From Gliomastix tumulicola (Eukaryota > Ascomycota > Sordariomycetes > Hypocreales > Bionectriaceae): DNA of 64,000 nt. A model generated the notes under the pieces. It was not told where the DNA came from, made no database searches, and saw only the letters and a program-made list of their open reading frames with translations. A program made the translations under genes and the position numbers. Where the stretch lies: positions 2,701,289 through 2,765,288 of the forward strand of contig BCHX01000003.1 in the NCBI GenBank assembly GCA_001599755.1, read 5' to 3'. This document shows positions 44,670 through 55,732 of the stretch, piece after piece; within the stretch, counting starts at the first letter, position 1, and each line of letters begins with the position of its first letter.

Positions 44670-45382
44670 GATGATGTCAAGAGGGCCACTTGGCTCGTGG
44701 CATATTTTTCTTTTTGTGTGTTGTGTTGGGTTATGCTTGTCTATGAGCATGTATGTAGAGGGGCACGGCGTTTGATTTCGGAAGAATGAATGAATGTGTC
44801 AAGGAACCCAAGCTTCGGTTTAACATTGAATCAGTAGTAGTACATGGAGTCTCGTAGTGTCCTCGACTTAAGTACCTGTGTCGTGTGAGCCCTTTCCTCT
44901 CCCCTCCTGTTAGACTCGGACACCGACTCAGGACATCAGATCGGAGGGGATCGATCGTACCTGAGACGGAGCCTCTCCTCCCACGGATCGCCAGACCAAG
45001 TCCAATTTTCTGACGCCGTCCTCGTTGACCGCCCGGAGCTGAAGCTCCTGAGAGAGTTCAGGTGAAGGAGAAGATGCCCCTCCATTGACGTCAGTGACGT
45101 CAGGGCAGCCTCGCCTCGTGTTTCCACAAACAAACGCCGTCGAAGGGACGAGAATCGTGAAGAGAGGAATTATTTAAGAAATCGGTTCAGGAACCGAGCG
45201 CTAGCCTTCTTTTCTTTTCCTTCTTCCATCAATCACCAAGCACGTTAATCCTCTCAACGACCAATCACAACCAACTTACTTCTCACCCCACCAAACCCAC
45301 ACACACAACCAGTATGTTCAGCCTCACCTGTCCAAGACGAGACTAATTAAGAGCCGGGCACCTAACTGACGGGATAATAGAA
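44670..45382. other. Intergenic with leader of the 77-aa protein gene
   Basis: Gamma-tubulin 3' UTR, then promoter and leader of the small gene. TATTTAAG at about 45172 may be a TATA element. A probable 5'-UTR intron runs 45312-45380 (GTATGT to TAG), ending two bases before the ATG. Confidence 0.55.
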
Positions 45383-45616
45383 ATGACCCAGTCCAAGCAG
45401 GAGATCATCGACAAGGCCCAGGCCAACCTCCCCCTCCCCGAGCAGCCTCCCACAGCCTCGGACTGGCAGTCCGCCGACGCGCGCAACGTCAACGTTGGTG
45501 CTGGTGGCGTCCAGGCCAGCGCTGGCACGGACACCGCTGCGACCTCTGGTCTGCGAGAGCCTGCGAGCAAGGCCGCCGAGGGTCTCTCCGGCCCGCCCAA
45601 GGATGCTGCCAAATAA
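45383..45616 (+). CDS. 77-aa hydrophilic small protein, conserved-looking, unknown
   Basis: Single coding exon of 77 aa after a probable leader intron. Soluble and unstructured-looking, with no Cys, signal peptide or membrane segment. It starts MTQSKQEIIDKAQANLPLPE, continues with QPPTASDWQSADARNVNVGAG, and ends in Ala/Gly/Lys (SGPPKDAAK). The compact gene, leader intron and GC3-rich codons suggest real, strong expression. The composition (Ala/Gly/Asp/Lys-rich, hydrophilic) is like small stress or stationary-phase proteins of ascomycetes. I recognise it as a type of small fungal protein but cannot assign a function. Could be a hydrophilin; not a hydrophobin, since it lacks cysteines. Confidence 0.75.
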   Translation: MTQSKQEIIDKAQANLPLPEQPPTASDWQSADARNVNVGAGGVQASAGTDTAATSGLREPASKAAEGLSGPPKDAAK

Positions 45617-46101
45617 GCGACTGTTTTCATCAATGGCGCGGCACGGTACTGAATCACTTGTGTCTCGATGGAGGGATGAATGGCCTGTATGATATGACTA
45701 CGGTTCTTCCCATGCGTGGGATGGAGAGATTTCCCAATCTCATGGAGTTTGGGCTTTGATTTCGGACGAGATGCTAGAGCAGGGTTATGAGACGGCCGGA
45801 TGAGCCATGAATGAACACCATAAGCCAAAACAAGCTGAAACAATTCACCTGTGAAGTACACGCTGGACGGTGTGTAACAGAGAGAGTCGATAAACTGAGA
45901 AATCGCTGTGCTGTGATTTGATGGACAGGGTCCTGAGAGAATGGTGGGGGTTGATCCAAACGCCCCACTCCAGTTAAAGCTCTTGGTCTCGTAGCAAACA
46001 CATCCCAACTTCCACTCTTCATCCCACCACGGACAACACTCCAATCCTCCCCCTTCTCTCCCACCAACAACCCTCTCTCTCCTCACCGACCCAGACAGTA
46101 G
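45617..46101. other. Intergenic before MYG1
   Basis: 3' UTR of the small gene and a C/T-rich promoter leading to MYG1. Nothing else is seen. Confidence 0.6.
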
Positions 46102-47220
46102 ATGCTCCGCCGCTCCCTCAAAATCATGACCGAATCCGCCCCCAAGCGCCTCAAGATGGACGGCTCCGGCCCCCTCATCGGCACGCACAACGGGCACTTC
46201 CACGCCGACGAGGCCCTCGCCGTGCACATGCTGCGCCTGCTCCCCGCCTACCGCGACGCCGGGCTCGTGCGCACGCGCGACCCGGCCGTCCTGGGCACGT
46301 GCCACACCGTCGTCGACGTCGGCGGCGAGTACGACGCCGGGAGGAACCGCTTCGACCACCACCAGCGCGGGTTCACGACCACGTTTCCCGGCCGGCCGAC
46401 GAAGCTGTCCAGCGCGGGGCTGGTGTTTATGCACTTTGGGAAGGACATCATCACACAGAAGCTGCTAGGCGCGGGGGCGGAGGCCGAGGCGGAGGGCGTC
46501 AAGGCGGAGGGCGTCAAGGCGAGTGAGGTGGACCTGCTGTACGGGAAACTATACGAGAGCTTCGTCGAGGCGCTCGACGCCCACGACAACGGCATCTCCG
46601 CGTACGACCCGGCGGGCATCGCCGCCGCGGGGCTGGAGAAGCGCTTCAGCGACGGCGGGTTCGGCCTGGGCGCCCTCGTCGGCCGCCTGAACCCCAACTG
46701 GAACGACGCCAGGCCCGCCGACGCGCGGGAGGCCCAGGCCGCCGAGGACGCGCGCTTCCTCGCCGCGAGCGCGCGCATCGGCGAGGAGTTCGACCGCGAC
46801 CTCGACTACTACTCGCGCGCGTGGCTGCCGGCCCGCGCCGTCGTGCAGGCCGCCTTTGACCGCCGCGCAGAGTCGTCCGGCGACGCCCAGGGCCGCGTCC
46901 TCGTCTTCGACGGCCAGAGCGTGCCCTGGAAGGACCACCTGTTCTCGCTCGAGGGCGACAAGGCCCAGGTGCTCTACGTCCTGTACCCGGAGAGCCCGGC
47001 GCCCGGCGCCAAGTGGCGGATACAGTGCGTGCCCGAGAGCAAGGACTCCTTCGTCAGCCGGAAGCCCCTGCCCGAGGCGTGGCGCGGGTTCCGGGACGAG
47101 GAGCTGGACGGGATCGCGTCGATCCCGGGCTGCGTCTTTGTGCATGCCGCCGGGTTCATTGGTGGCAACAAGACCTTTGAGGGCGTCAAGGCCATGGCTG
47201 AGAAGGCTCTGACTGCTTGA
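46102..47220 (+). CDS. myg1: MYG1 exonuclease family protein (UPF0160)
   Basis: 3'-5' RNA exonuclease of the DHH-like superfamily; the human protein acts in nucleolus and mitochondria on ribosomal RNA. Single exon, 372 aa, about the length of the human protein (376). Metal-binding motifs typical of the family are IGTHNGHFHADEALA, VVDVGGEYD and RFDHHQRGF (the DHH signature). LEKRFSDGGFGLGALVGRLNPNW and AAGFIGGNKTFEGVKAMAEKAL are also family blocks. Two possible starts matter: ATG 46102 adds MLRRSLKI, a short basic leader that could target mitochondria; ATG 46126 or 46156 would give cytosolic or nuclear forms. Codons are very GC-rich. The antisense frame over it is a shadow. Confidence 0.93.
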   Translation: MLRRSLKIMTESAPKRLKMDGSGPLIGTHNGHFHADEALAVHMLRLLPAYRDAGLVRTRDPAVLGTCHTVVDVGGEYDAGRNRFDHHQRGFTTTFPGRPTKLSSAGLVFMHFGKDIITQKLLGAGAEAEAEGVKAEGVKASEVDLLYGKLYESFVEALDAHDNGISAYDPAGIAAAGLEKRFSDGGFGLGALVGRLNPNWNDARPADAREAQAAEDARFLAASARIGEEFDRDLDYYSRAWLPARAVVQAAFDRRAESSGDAQGRVLVFDGQSVPWKDHLFSLEGDKAQVLYVLYPESPAPGAKWRIQCVPESKDSFVSRKPLPEAWRGFRDEELDGIASIPGCVFVHAAGFIGGNKTFEGVKAMAEKALTA

Positions 47221-47886
47221 GATGGATGGCGATGACGGCATGGGTTGGCGGCCATTGGCTTTGGATGGAATGGGCTACAACAAGGTCATTCATTGATATC
47301 AAAAATCTACAGGCATATCAAACACGAGGGCGCGCATGACAGGGTCATTCAAGGAAAAGTTTCTTATTTCATAACTAAAAGCAAAGAGAAAAAAAAAAGG
47401 AAAAAGAGGAAGCGTAGTGCTCAATCATCCCAAACAAGATACCTTTGTGGCTCGTCAGCCAGATACAGACGCAGTCAAACAGACCCCAGCAGACAGACGC
47501 ACCCGTCGTCATATCACCATTCCCTGCTCCCCATTATCCATCTCACTCGACCCCCGCAGTTACCTCTCAACTCTCCATACTCATCCGCGGTTCTCGGTGA
47601 CAAAAGGACTGCGTCTCCATACATAATAACCGGAAAGGGGAAGCATCGATTGGTCCCTTGAGAGTATCCCTAAACGCCAACTGAACTTTGCGAGTGCCGG
47701 TGCAAGTGAGTAAACATCATGTGGTGTTTTCTGTTTCTGGAAAATCAAGAAGAAAATCATTCATCCGGCACTTTGCTTCCTTCGTACATGGCAATCACTG
47801 CCGCCTGATTTTTCTCTCTCCCCAAATGTAGGATCGCTCATCCTCGGTCAAGGACGAAAGAGAGAGGCAAGACAGATCCGTCATCG
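47221..47886. other. Convergent intergenic
   Basis: 3' ends of MYG1 (+) and endosulfine (-). A-rich run near 47388. No gene is seen. Confidence 0.6.
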
Positions 47887-48648
47887 CTATCCACGGATCG
47901 GGATGGCCTCGCTGGCCGTCGAGGCCGCGGTTTCGGGCACGTTTTTGTCCCCTTCCTCCTTATCGGCGTTGTTTCCCTCGTCGGCGCTGGTCTCGCTCTT
48001 GAGGAAGCTGCCCTCCTTGATGGGGCTGCCGGCCTGGGCGCCAGCGATCGAGCTGTGGTGGTGATGGGCGTGTTTCGGGATGGCGCCCGCCACGCCGGCG
48101 CCGGCGCCGTTGTTGGAGTTGCTGTTGACGGGCGAGGAGAGGTGGGGGATGTTCTCGGGGACGGGGTGCTGGGAGCCGACAGCGCCGGCATCGACGCCGT
48201 CGCCCTTGCCGGCCTTGGACATGGCGTAGTCGCCCGAGTCGAAGTACTTGCGCTCCTTGAGATGCTTGGCGAAGTGGTCGGACCGGGAGGGGAGCTTGCC
48301 GTAGAGGCGGAAGAGGCGCTGTTCGTCGGGGGTGAGGGACTAATGTCGTGCTTTCGTTAGTATTCTGTTGTTGGGCCTGTGCATCGTTCATCCCACTTCA
48401 CTGAAGCAAAGCGCCCCCCCGCCCGCCCTCCCTCCAGCCAACGCACGCAATCGGCACACAGCAGCGAGCATCAGTCCGCAGATGTATCCATCTGGTGCGA
48501 ACGGACATCGTGAACGTGACACGAGTGCGGGCGGCCGCGAGGGTGGGGGTTGCCTGGGATGCACAGGGGGAGGAAAGTCGAAGACGGCGGGGGCGGGGAG
48601 AGGAATGCTCACCTTGACGTCGACCTTGTTCTTCTGGTGAGGGTTCAT
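47887..48648 (-). CDS. igo1: Endosulfine family protein (Igo1/ARPP-19), PP2A inhibitor
   Basis: Small phosphoprotein that, once phosphorylated by the Greatwall/Rim15 kinase, inhibits PP2A-B55 and supports entry into quiescence. Exons 48648-48613 and 48339-47887 give 162 aa. The spliced start is MNPHQKNKVDVKSLTPDEQ, followed by RLFRLYGKLPSRSDHFAKHL and KERKYFDSGDYAMSKAGKG. The central FDSGDY motif is intact, with Ser47 as the expected phospho-site. The C-terminal half is disordered (Asn/Ser/His/Gly-rich, including HHHHSS) and longer than in yeast Igo1. The intron (273 nt, GTGAGC donor, TTAG acceptor preceded by CTAAC) is longer than most here. The identification is secure. Confidence 0.93.
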
Positions 48649-51400
48649 ATTGACGTCGATAAGGCTGTGCCTATTGCTCGCTGTATTGAAGTCGGGTCGC
48701 TCGAATCGACGATTGGGGTCGCTGGTGCTCTTTATCCGTGGCAGGGCAGACGTGGGCTGGCCGCCGGTCCGTTGGCAAGTGAGGGGAGCCTTGTTCCGAC
48801 CGGAATGAAAGGAATCGCTCGTGGGGAGTCAAAACGGAGCCAACGTAGTGGAGGGGTCGAGTCAAAAGGCACAATCTGTGATGGCACAACAAGGTGTTTG
48901 TTGGTAGAAGGGAAAAGAAGGGTTGGAAGAGGCAGGGGAAGAAAAAAAAAGTTGGGAGAGGTCGTTTCAAACAGTGCGCATGATAGATTGACTGCTGTTT
49001 GACGGAGCCTGAGAGCTGGGCAGGAGCGACTAAAAGACGGGAAGGCAGTGGAGGTCACCTGTCTCGTCTTTCCACGGTGCGGGGGGGTTGGTTCGCTAAC
49101 AGTTCTTTGGGGTGAGGGTGCTAAGGGATACCTAGACAGGACCTAAACTGGACATCAATCTTGGTGCAGTCGCCGCCTAAAATTGGTGATGAAACAAGTA
49201 CTCTCGCAACCCAATTTATCAGGTCCCCGGGCCCCATTGTTAGCAACCGCACATCCAGAACTTCTCCTCACCGGGTAATGGTGCCTTTTTGGATTCACCG
49301 GCTCAGAAGCACCTGTTTGTTTACATCGGAGCGGCCAGGAATGGCATTATAAGTGAGGGGGTTATAGCATGGCCTCGTGGTGGTTGCTAACTTCCAGGGC
49401 GCTGTCTGCACACTGTAGCGCTAACAGCCAGCAGTAAGCACAGAAGGCAGGTTAGGTGTCTTTGGGCACCAAATGTCATTTCGTCGACACAATGCGCTGC
49501 AGGGAAGGCCCATGTCGAGTTCCGTTGCGAAATGATAAGTAACGCCGTGTATTTCTACTTCTTTGTACACCAGAGAATTGCTTCCTAGCCGTGGTCAGAC
49601 TGACATGACGTCGGTCAACTCGACACACCGTGTGATAACAGACAGTGCAAAGTGTGATACACTGTCCTCTAGACTGTGCTCTCCGGCTGCCTCAGACCAT
49701 GTCTAGCTTACCAAGATCAAACAGACAGGTCTAGACAACAGCCACTTGCATTGCCGACCCTACTTCATATATCACACGATAAGCCAGCAGCGCCCTCACT
49801 GGACGAGAGGGGGCTCTAACTTCTCACCTGCATCATGCACCTGCATGGCGTCTGCCTTATCAGACCGACCTAACAATAGCACGGGCTCAACTGCAGGGCA
49901 CATACAACTGCCACCCACTCCCAAGGTTCAGGACCAGCCCGTCGGTGTCAAAGTCAATGCTCTTGACGGATCAATCACGAGGGACGCCCGTCATTTGCCC
50001 ACCACTTTCTGGGCACAAAATGTCCGGGCCGGATAATACCCATCCACACCGAGCTGGCTGGCCTTCACAATGAGCATCCTCCGACACACCCAGCAGACAC
50101 TAGTCGACTATTACTACTAGTTCACCAAAGCCAGACTAAACAAGACCGCACCGGAGCTAATATGCTTCCCCATCTGCCGCTCTCCGCGGAGGCTGATCAT
50201 TGGGTGCGCACGGCTCCATTGTCGAGGCACATCACCTCCAAGGCGTCCCAGCCATGACTCGTGGCTCCCCTGTCGAGTCTCCTGCCCAGCGACCCCCTGA
50301 GATGACTATCGACCAGGGAGAGGAGCTGTGCATCCGGTCGGCTGGCTGGCTGGGTGCACGTTCACCTCGCACCCGCAGCCACCTCGTCTCGGAATATCCG
50401 CAGCCTACGGCGCGCGACGGGGAGTGCCGTCACATCATCAAACTAACGAGACTATTCTCGTCGGTATGAGTTGCATGTAATAAATAGCCTGCACCAAGTC
50501 CAATGGTCCAGGGACAGAGCCCCCAGCACAAAGGCTGAGAAAAGGAGGAAAACTGCGAGGGGGCGAGTATTCCGGAGCCAGACACGCGACTGGCAGCCCC
50601 TGCTGGTCCATGCTGCAAAGCAGATTCTACTCCACGATCTACCTCGCATCTCATCTCAGGGGGGGGTCACGGACTCGCGATGCAGAAGCGCCCCATGCCC
50701 AATGCCAATGGCTGGTCATGAGAATGCTCCGGAATGCAGATCCCTTACTGCTTTCTATGCAGTGTGCATACGTCTAACGAGATGCAAGTGACGAGGTGCC
50801 TAGATCAAGGTCTAGCAGGCCTTGGCCCTCTCCTCACGATAGGGCCGCTGCAACGACGAGAGGATGGCGCTACGACAACGTCTTGACTCGCGGGGTGCTT
50901 TGGAGAAGAGACGAGTGGCCGTTTTTGCTCCCCACAAGCGCCTCTGAGTGACATGCCGCCCCTGCATCGCAGACCGCAGGCGTTGCCCCTTCTGATTCTC
51001 GCGACAGCTTGTGGGTTCCGGAGGCGCTGTACTACACGTGGGATTCGCTGGTGTAAAGCTGAGAAGAGACGGCTAGTCGACCGTAGTGTGCTGATCGTGC
51101 CTGGACATCCATCCAGAGGCATACAGTCGTGGGCCTGCTGCCCCGGGAAATGAAGTGCGAGACGGCGGATGGATGCAGATATCCCATGTCTTGCAGCGTA
51201 CATATTGCCTTGTTTCCTCCCCCAGATCTCTTGTCCCAGCGCTCTGGTTCTATTTTCTTGGTTGTCTTGTCCCTCCAGTCTCCCACTTTGTTGTGCTTTC
51301 AGGCTCAACAGTAGACAGACCCTTTGTCGGAGACGTCCAAACAAACCCCCTCCTCTTGGTTTATTCCCCCTATCTCTTCTAGAGACTCGAACCGCCCACC
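48649..51400. other. 2.75 kb gene-poor block
   Basis: Divergent region between endosulfine (-) and the 7-TM gene (+). The endosulfine promoter side is pyrimidine-rich when read on the minus strand. From 49100 to 51300 the sequence has lower GC and scattered short ORFs without motifs. No transposon remnant or RNA gene is recognised. Confidence 0.6.
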
Positions 51401-52727
51401 ATGCCTGGGACCCTAATTCCAGATCACTTCGTCTACCATCATGCCACGACATCAGATGTCGAAGTTGCCAGCATCACATGGGGAATAAGCCTGGGTGTCA
51501 CGCTGTATACCTTCTTCACAGCCGCGAAGCAGACCTTCAAGGCATGGAGGAGGGCGAGGAGGGTGACGGTGTACATGATCTTCATCTGGCTCGAGTGGAT
51601 TTCAAGCACCATCATGGGCATCATCAGCTGGCTGTTCATGAGGGGCAGCATAGAGCCTAGTCTGGAGTACTTTCTAGCCATCTGTAAGCCTGTCCTGTCC
51701 TGTCCTGTCCTCCCCTGGTCTCTCACACACTCCTCCTCATGGTACCAGTTCACTGACAAAACTACTCTCAAGTCTTCCTCTGGTGCTTCCAGGTGCACAC
51801 GCTGATGCAAATCATCATCAACCGCATCGCCATCCTCACCGTCGACGGCAACGGCACCCGCCGCCTCAAATGGGCCGTCTTCGCCATCCTCTGCCTCATC
51901 AACATCTCGGTCGTCTGCATCTGGGTGCCCGCCTCGCTGCAGATCAGCGAGAAGTACATGGCCATCAACACCATCTGGGACCGCATCCAGAAGGCCCTCA
52001 TCTGCGTCATCGACGCCCTGCTCAACTTCTACTTCATCCACCTCGTCCGGTCGCGCCTCATCGCCAACGGGCTGACCAAGTACACGCGGCTGTTCCGGTT
52101 CAACCTCGCCATGAGCGTCGTCTCCGTGACGCTGGACATTATGATTGTGGCCATGATGTCCCTGCCCAACAAGCTAGTGTGAGTCTACCTACCCCCTTTT
52201 CTCTGGACTAAGGGATAGCTACAGTTCTGATAAAGAACTGTCAACACAGTTACGTGCAGTTTCACCCACTGGCCTACCTCCTGAAGCTCCAGATCGAGAT
52301 GGGCATGGCCGACCTCATCGTCAAGATCGTCCGCGCCTCCAACCCGGAAGTCGGCAGCTCGGAGCCCTACCCCAAATACGGCGGCACCACCGCGGCAGCG
52401 CGGACGCCCGCCAACAACCTCCAGGCCACCAAGATCCACACGTGGCAGGGCCGGCAGCACGAGACGCAGGTCGAGGTCGGCGACGAGGCCGACTGCCTGG
52501 AGATGGAGATGTACGCCCAGGCCATCAAGAAGACGGTCGTCACCGAGGTCGTCACCGTCGATAAGGACCCGCCGCAGCAGCAGCAGCAGCGTCAGAAGCA
52601 GCGCGGGCGGCAGCAGGGGAGGCACAATGGACGGTGGTCGAAGTCTGATCCTGTAGACGATGAGATGATCAGCTCGAGCAGCTCGACGAGGGAGTTGAAA
52701 GATGGGAGGAGGGATTCCTTAGCCTAG
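51401..52727 (+). CDS. Fungal seven-transmembrane-like integral membrane protein
   Basis: Exons 51401-51683, 51773-52178 and 52250-52727 join to 388 aa with about seven hydrophobic helices in residues 25-310, then a hydrophilic Gln-rich C-tail (QQQQQRQKQRGRQQGR) and a Ser-rich end. The early block SDVEVASITWGISLGVTLYTFF and VYMIFIWLEWISSTIMGIISWLF, then VHTLMQIIINRIAILTV, are the kind of conserved segments seen in a Pezizomycotina-specific family of unknown function that is often labelled 'integral membrane protein' or GPCR-like. The intron acceptors at 51772 and 52249 restore AIFFLWCF and LVYVQFHP. There is no signal peptide. Whether it is a receptor cannot be decided from sequence. Confidence 0.85.
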
Positions 52728-53128
52728 AGGGAAGTGACATGACGAGATTTCTTTTTCTTTCACAGGACGACAAATGGTCGGCGATAAACCTTAGATATAG
52801 CATACCTCATACACCAGCGCAGGCACACGGAAGCGTGTTGGATATATTACTACTATTTACGTTGCATTTTACATATACCCATGAACTATAATGTTCAAAG
52901 CACATACCCATTTATGATCACATGCATAGACATTTAAAACATGGAGTCTCTTTGCCGTCAAACCGTGATACAAGTAGCACAAATTCATAATGAATGGAAG
53001 TCCAGGCATTAAGATTGACAAAACGTGCTAGCTGTTGAACTGTCCTAAATATCCTTCGCTCATCAAACACCATCCATTGAAACGCCTCATTGACACGTCC
53101 CATTTGATGGTAACACGCCTCGTGTGCT
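52728..53128. other. Convergent intergenic
   Basis: 3' flanks of the 7-TM gene and of CON-6, AT-rich. Nothing else is seen. Confidence 0.6.
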
Positions 53129-53530
53129 TTACTGGTCCATTTCGCCCAGACGCTGCTTAGCAGACTCCTTGGCCTCGTCGGAGACCTTGGGGTTGTTGAC
53201 GGTGCTGTGCATATTGTCAGCTCGCTGAACCCCTGACTCAAGAGAACAGCTGAGTTGGGGGAAAAGGAAACTCACGCCTTCAGGCCTCCAGCGACATTGC
53301 CGGGGTTCTTGTCAGCGTTGTCACCGGCCTTGGGGACTGGAGAAGGAGGCATGGTTAGTTAGTGATATCCCAGTAGATGATGCTCGTGCGGGAGCGCTGA
53401 GGGGGACAGTACCATCGCCGCCGTCAAACTGGCTCTCGAGGATCTCCTTGGAGTGCTTCTTGGACTCCTCGGAGGTGTTGGGGTTCTTGAGGTTGGCCTT
53501 GTGACCGCCGGCGACCTGAGCTTCAGACAT
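53129..53530 (-). CDS. con-6: Conidiation-specific protein 6 (CON-6) homologue
   Basis: Small abundant protein of conidia, lost on germination; its biochemical role is unknown. Exons 53530-53413, 53336-53276 and 53204-53129 give 84 aa, matching the family. It consists of two CON-6 repeats: GGHKANLKNPNTSEESKKHS in the first half and GGLKATVNNPKVSDEAKESA in the second, sharing the G-x-K-A-x-x-x-N-P-x-x-S-x-E pattern. It is hydrophilic, without Cys or membrane segment. All introns are GT-AG and small. A TATATAAA box (plus 53657-53664) sits about 127 bp upstream, as expected for a developmentally induced gene. Confidence 0.93.
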
Positions 53531-55732
53531 GTTGATTGTTGAAAGGTGGTTTGGAAACTTGGGGAAGTTGGTTGTAGTTGCTGTTGTGTGAAGTGCTGAA
53601 GTTGCTGGTGTTGATGATGAGGAAAGAAGGTTACTGATGAAGGGGATGAAGGCCAGTTTATATAGAAATCCGACTTCGCTATGAGTACGATCGTGCAAGC
53701 CATCAAGTCCAGCCCAAGGCACAAGCCCGAGTCCATCTACGTAATTCAAAGCGTGAAGACCTCCCCCTTCTCCTGCTGTCCTCTTTCACAAGTCGCGCCG
53801 ATCTTTGTTCCCTTCACATGTACCCCTCGATCCCTCAGCATGTTTCCCTGATCGTTGACGTCGACCATGTCTGTAGCTTAAGACATCCGCAAGGTCCCTC
53901 CTTGCACAGGAGAGTAGGGGTGAAACAGAAAAAACGTCAGAGAAACCGGGCGTCTCACTCGACGAGGTCATCCAGGCAGATGCAACGCATCGGGCGATGG
54001 CTCGCATTGCAAACTTCGATCGGTGGTCGATGGTGCATCTCGCGTAGGTTAGAGCCGGTCGAAGAGCGACCCTCGGGCCTGTGCTTCGAGCAATAATAGC
54101 TCATAACTGTGAGAAGCTTGGGGGCACCAGCGATGGGCATGGCCACTGCAGATGAACTACGCTGGTGAGCGCGTCACATCGGCTGTTTGCCGGCATCAAA
54201 CAATCCAAGTCGTCTCTGCTACTGCCCGGTCCGTCCATGTCTACCGCAGAACTAGGGAGTCGCCAGTGAGAGACATGCTTCAGGGCTAACGGCGCAAATA
54301 CTCCGTAAAGCGGGACCGTCATCGATTCATACTTGACGGCTGGTCTTCTTGAAGTGCCCTTGATAATAGGCGTCATGCAGGGGAGAGGAGGCCGTTGGCA
54401 GAGCAAGCCTGGGGAATGAGGCTTGCATGGACCATGCCCAATGGCGGGGCCTCTGCCGTCCAGACAGACCGACTGATGAATCATCGACAATCCGAAGCGT
54501 CAACGCGCTCTGCACGTGAAACGGCCCTGGCCATCGGTCAATCCAGCCACCCGTCGGGGGGGGGCGAACACGAGATGAACGCGAGATCCCGTGAGCTCCG
54601 CGGCGCTGTCTGTCTGTCTTACCGCCGGCGCCTGCAGCCAATCTGGCGGTCTGGCGTTGCTGACCAACAAAAGAGACACCGATCGCAGCTGAGCATCACC
54701 ACACATAACGTTGCAATGCAACGCACCAAAAAAAGCGGCCGACGTCCAATAGCCAGATATCTAAAGTCCGTAAGCAAATCGGCCGACCAAGCGTGATACA
54801 GCCGCAGCCAGCTTCCCCCCCCGGTCTCCTGAGATCAGATGGCCGCGCAATGCATGTCGGGCTGACGAGCCAGGCTTGATACGAGCTGAATGCCATCCCG
54901 CTCAGCTCAGAAATTGCGATCGATGTTCATAATCATCCCACGGGCTGCCTACCGATCAAAAGCTGACAGCAGGGGGGGGTGTCAAATCAATCGTTTCTTT
55001 TTTGCGACCGACCCCCAACCCAACACAAGGGTTCCCTCCCCTGTCCAGCTGTCGGAGTAAACGCACAGAAAGAACATTTGTTCGGCGCTCGGTGACCCTG
55101 CCAACAGCCTCGTATCGTCATTTGGCAAAGAATGGTGATGTCGTCGATGACGCTGATGAAATGTCTGGACCGCCTGCTGAGGAGAGACACGGCAGGAGCC
55201 AATGGCAACCGCGCCTTCTCCCTTTCATGGCAAAAAGGTGTGGTGTGCCCCGTTTCGGTAAGACAGTCGTGAAGGCAGGCACGTCCCAGTGGGTCCTCGT
55301 CCCTTCGTTTTCCTGAGCACAACTCGACGACTTGACTGACACTAGCCCCCACTTTTCTAATGCACGTTCCGCACCGTCCGCAAGCCACAGCGCAACCTAA
55401 AGAAAAGCCACCGACCAGTCAAGCCACATCCGGCGACCACCTCCTGAGGCTGTGCACCCTCCCTTCCTCAAGCCACCGACAACATCGCTCCGTTTTCAAC
55501 GCCTGCTCACCACCACACACGACTCGTTGGATTGTTCTGTCCTCAGCCCTTCCCAGAAATAGAACCCGCCCCTGAACACCGACCTGAAATCCCCGGGGTA
55601 GGGGGGAAACAAAGGGCCAATTAGCGGACTCTCTCTCTCTCTTGCTCTCTCTCTCTCAATTTCTCAGCCCACCTGTCGCCAGAGACACATCCGCAACGCA
55701 CCCCCAAATCGGCAAGGACCAGACGCACCACC
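53531..55732. other. 2.2 kb intergenic region
   Basis: Divergent promoters of con-6 (-) and the TMEM234-like gene (+). A CT repeat lies at about 55631-55660 shortly before the latter. No gene is supported. Confidence 0.6.
53657..53664 (-). promoter_or_regulatory. TATA box of con-6
   Basis: TATATAAA on the minus strand, about 127 bp upstream of the con-6 ATG. Confidence 0.5.

Noticed and set aside
45343..46434. 363-codon minus-strand frame over the 77-aa gene and MYG1
   Set aside because: Spans two better-supported plus-strand genes; shadow.
48649..51400. Possible transposon relic in the lower-GC block
   Set aside because: No terminal repeats, no reverse transcriptase or transposase motif, and no clear repeat-induced mutation signature could be read by eye.
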